A stretch of DNA of 5,434 nucleotides from an uncultured Robiginitomaculum sp. (lineage in GTDB: Bacteria; Pseudomonadota; Alphaproteobacteria; Caulobacterales; Maricaulaceae). The stretch lies in NCBI GenBank assembly GCA_938003555.1, contig CALKXN010000251.1:1-5434 (forward strand). Direction: 5' to 3'. The position numbers were made by a program, and so were the translations under genes. The notes under the pieces were generated by a model, which was not told the DNA's origin, made no database searches, and saw nothing but the letters and a program-made list of their open reading frames with translations. Shown here piece by piece: positions 5,182-5,434 of the stretch (position 1 is its first letter; each line of letters starts with the position of its first letter).

Positions 5182-5434
5182 ATATTTTTTACGCCGTGTC
5201 TTTCAAAGCTAGGGTATATTTATATTTGTAAGGACGTGGCTTTGCCCCGACTTTGCATTTTGGTCGGCCGGCGAAATGATTCACTGGATCATTTCTCTCT
5301 TCCGGCCAACCAAAATGTCCTTATCTCACAGGGCAGGCAAGCGATCGTTGGCTGGCTGGAGATAGGGCGGTATGGAGTAAGGCTTGGTAAAACGTATCAA
5401 GTGGAGCTTCGCGAGCGAGAGCTAAAGGGACCAA
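5182..5434 (+). other. Open frame running off the right edge, status uncertain
   Basis: A plus-strand frame stays open from just after the stop at 5179-5181 to the window end (84 codons) but has no ATG. GTG at 5236 and TTG at 5260 are the only alternative starts, neither with a well-spaced ribosome site. It reads straight through the palindrome at 5229-5323 and uses rare codons such as AGG and ATA. The distal part (QGRQAIVGWLEIGRYG, then VELRERELKGP) looks more protein-like, so a gene could begin nearby. A minus-strand frame is also open from the edge to the stop at 5321-5323. I do not recognise either product; repeat-derived DNA is equally likely. Confidence 0.2.
5229..5323. repeat. Large nested foldback with an interrupted left arm
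   Basis: The right arm (5302-5323) reads CCGGCCAACCAAAATGTCC then TTA. It pairs with a left arm split into TAAGGAC (5229-5235) and ATTTTGGTCGGCCGG (5257-5271). The 22-bp arms differ at one base, which is a G-U wobble if the minus strand is transcribed. A 21-nt segment (5236-5256) interrupts the left arm. Inside lies a second perfect stem, GAAATGAT (5273-5280) with ATCATTTC (5288-5295), loop TCACTGG. The structure resembles a mobile or dispersed palindromic element, but its type is not recognised. Confidence 0.75.

Larger units (their letters stand above)
4859..5434. other. Gene-free, repeat-rich right end
   Basis: After the bamE terminator no frame in this stretch shows a start, ribosome site and protein-like sequence together. 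It instead holds four or more inverted repeats (listed separately), AT-rich patches near 5180-5230 and a partial palindrome AGCTTCGC/GCGAGAGCT near 5405-5423. It is best read as an intergenic landing place for repeats. Confidence 0.6.

Noticed and set aside
4859..5434. CRISPR array
   Set aside because: The repeats are inverted and irregularly spaced rather than direct and evenly spaced, and there are no cas genes.

Overview
The window looks like chromosomal DNA of an alphaproteobacterium with base composition near 50% G+C. The evidence is the gene set and order. A heme A synthase (ctaA) start, a tRNA-Pro, a MerR-type regulator, IHF-alpha (ihfA), fabH, plsX, a CBP3-type ubiquinol-cytochrome c chaperone and a divergent bamE lie together, and as I recall from family knowledge this is the arrangement in many Alphaproteobacteria. 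GANTC sites, the CcrM methylation target of this class, are also present. No genus can be named from the sequence alone.

Layout from left to right: positions 1-208 hold the first 69 codons of ctaA on the minus strand. A tRNA-Pro(GGG) with encoded CCA lies at 298-374 (minus), with a recognisable promoter just upstream. The MerR-family gene (443-1066), ihfA (1169-1474), fabH (1588-2556), plsX (2556-3614) and the CBP3-type chaperone gene (3689-4198) all run on the minus strand. In transcription order they read chaperone, plsX, fabH, ihfA, MerR, tRNA, ctaA. bamE (4302-4805) runs the other way from a shared 100-bp divergent spacer and ends at a strong intrinsic terminator (4829-4858). From 4859 to the right edge there is no convincing gene. 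That stretch holds a series of inverted repeats, including a paired REP-like element (5003-5149) and a large nested foldback (5229-5323).

The genes fall into three jobs. PlsX and FabH supply the start of phospholipid and fatty-acid synthesis, and their stop and start codons overlap. BamE is an outer-membrane lipoprotein of the beta-barrel assembly machine. The CBP3-type chaperone and CtaA both serve respiratory-complex assembly (bc1 complex and heme A for cytochrome oxidase). IHF-alpha and the MerR protein are DNA-binding proteins whose targets cannot be read from the window.

I see no clear previously undescribed multi-gene system. The points most worth a second look are the repeat-rich right end, the apparent absence of the DUF177 (YceD-like) gene usually found between the chaperone gene and plsX, a cluster of three GANTC sites with an inverted repeat upstream of the MerR gene, and a G8 tract near the end of bamE.
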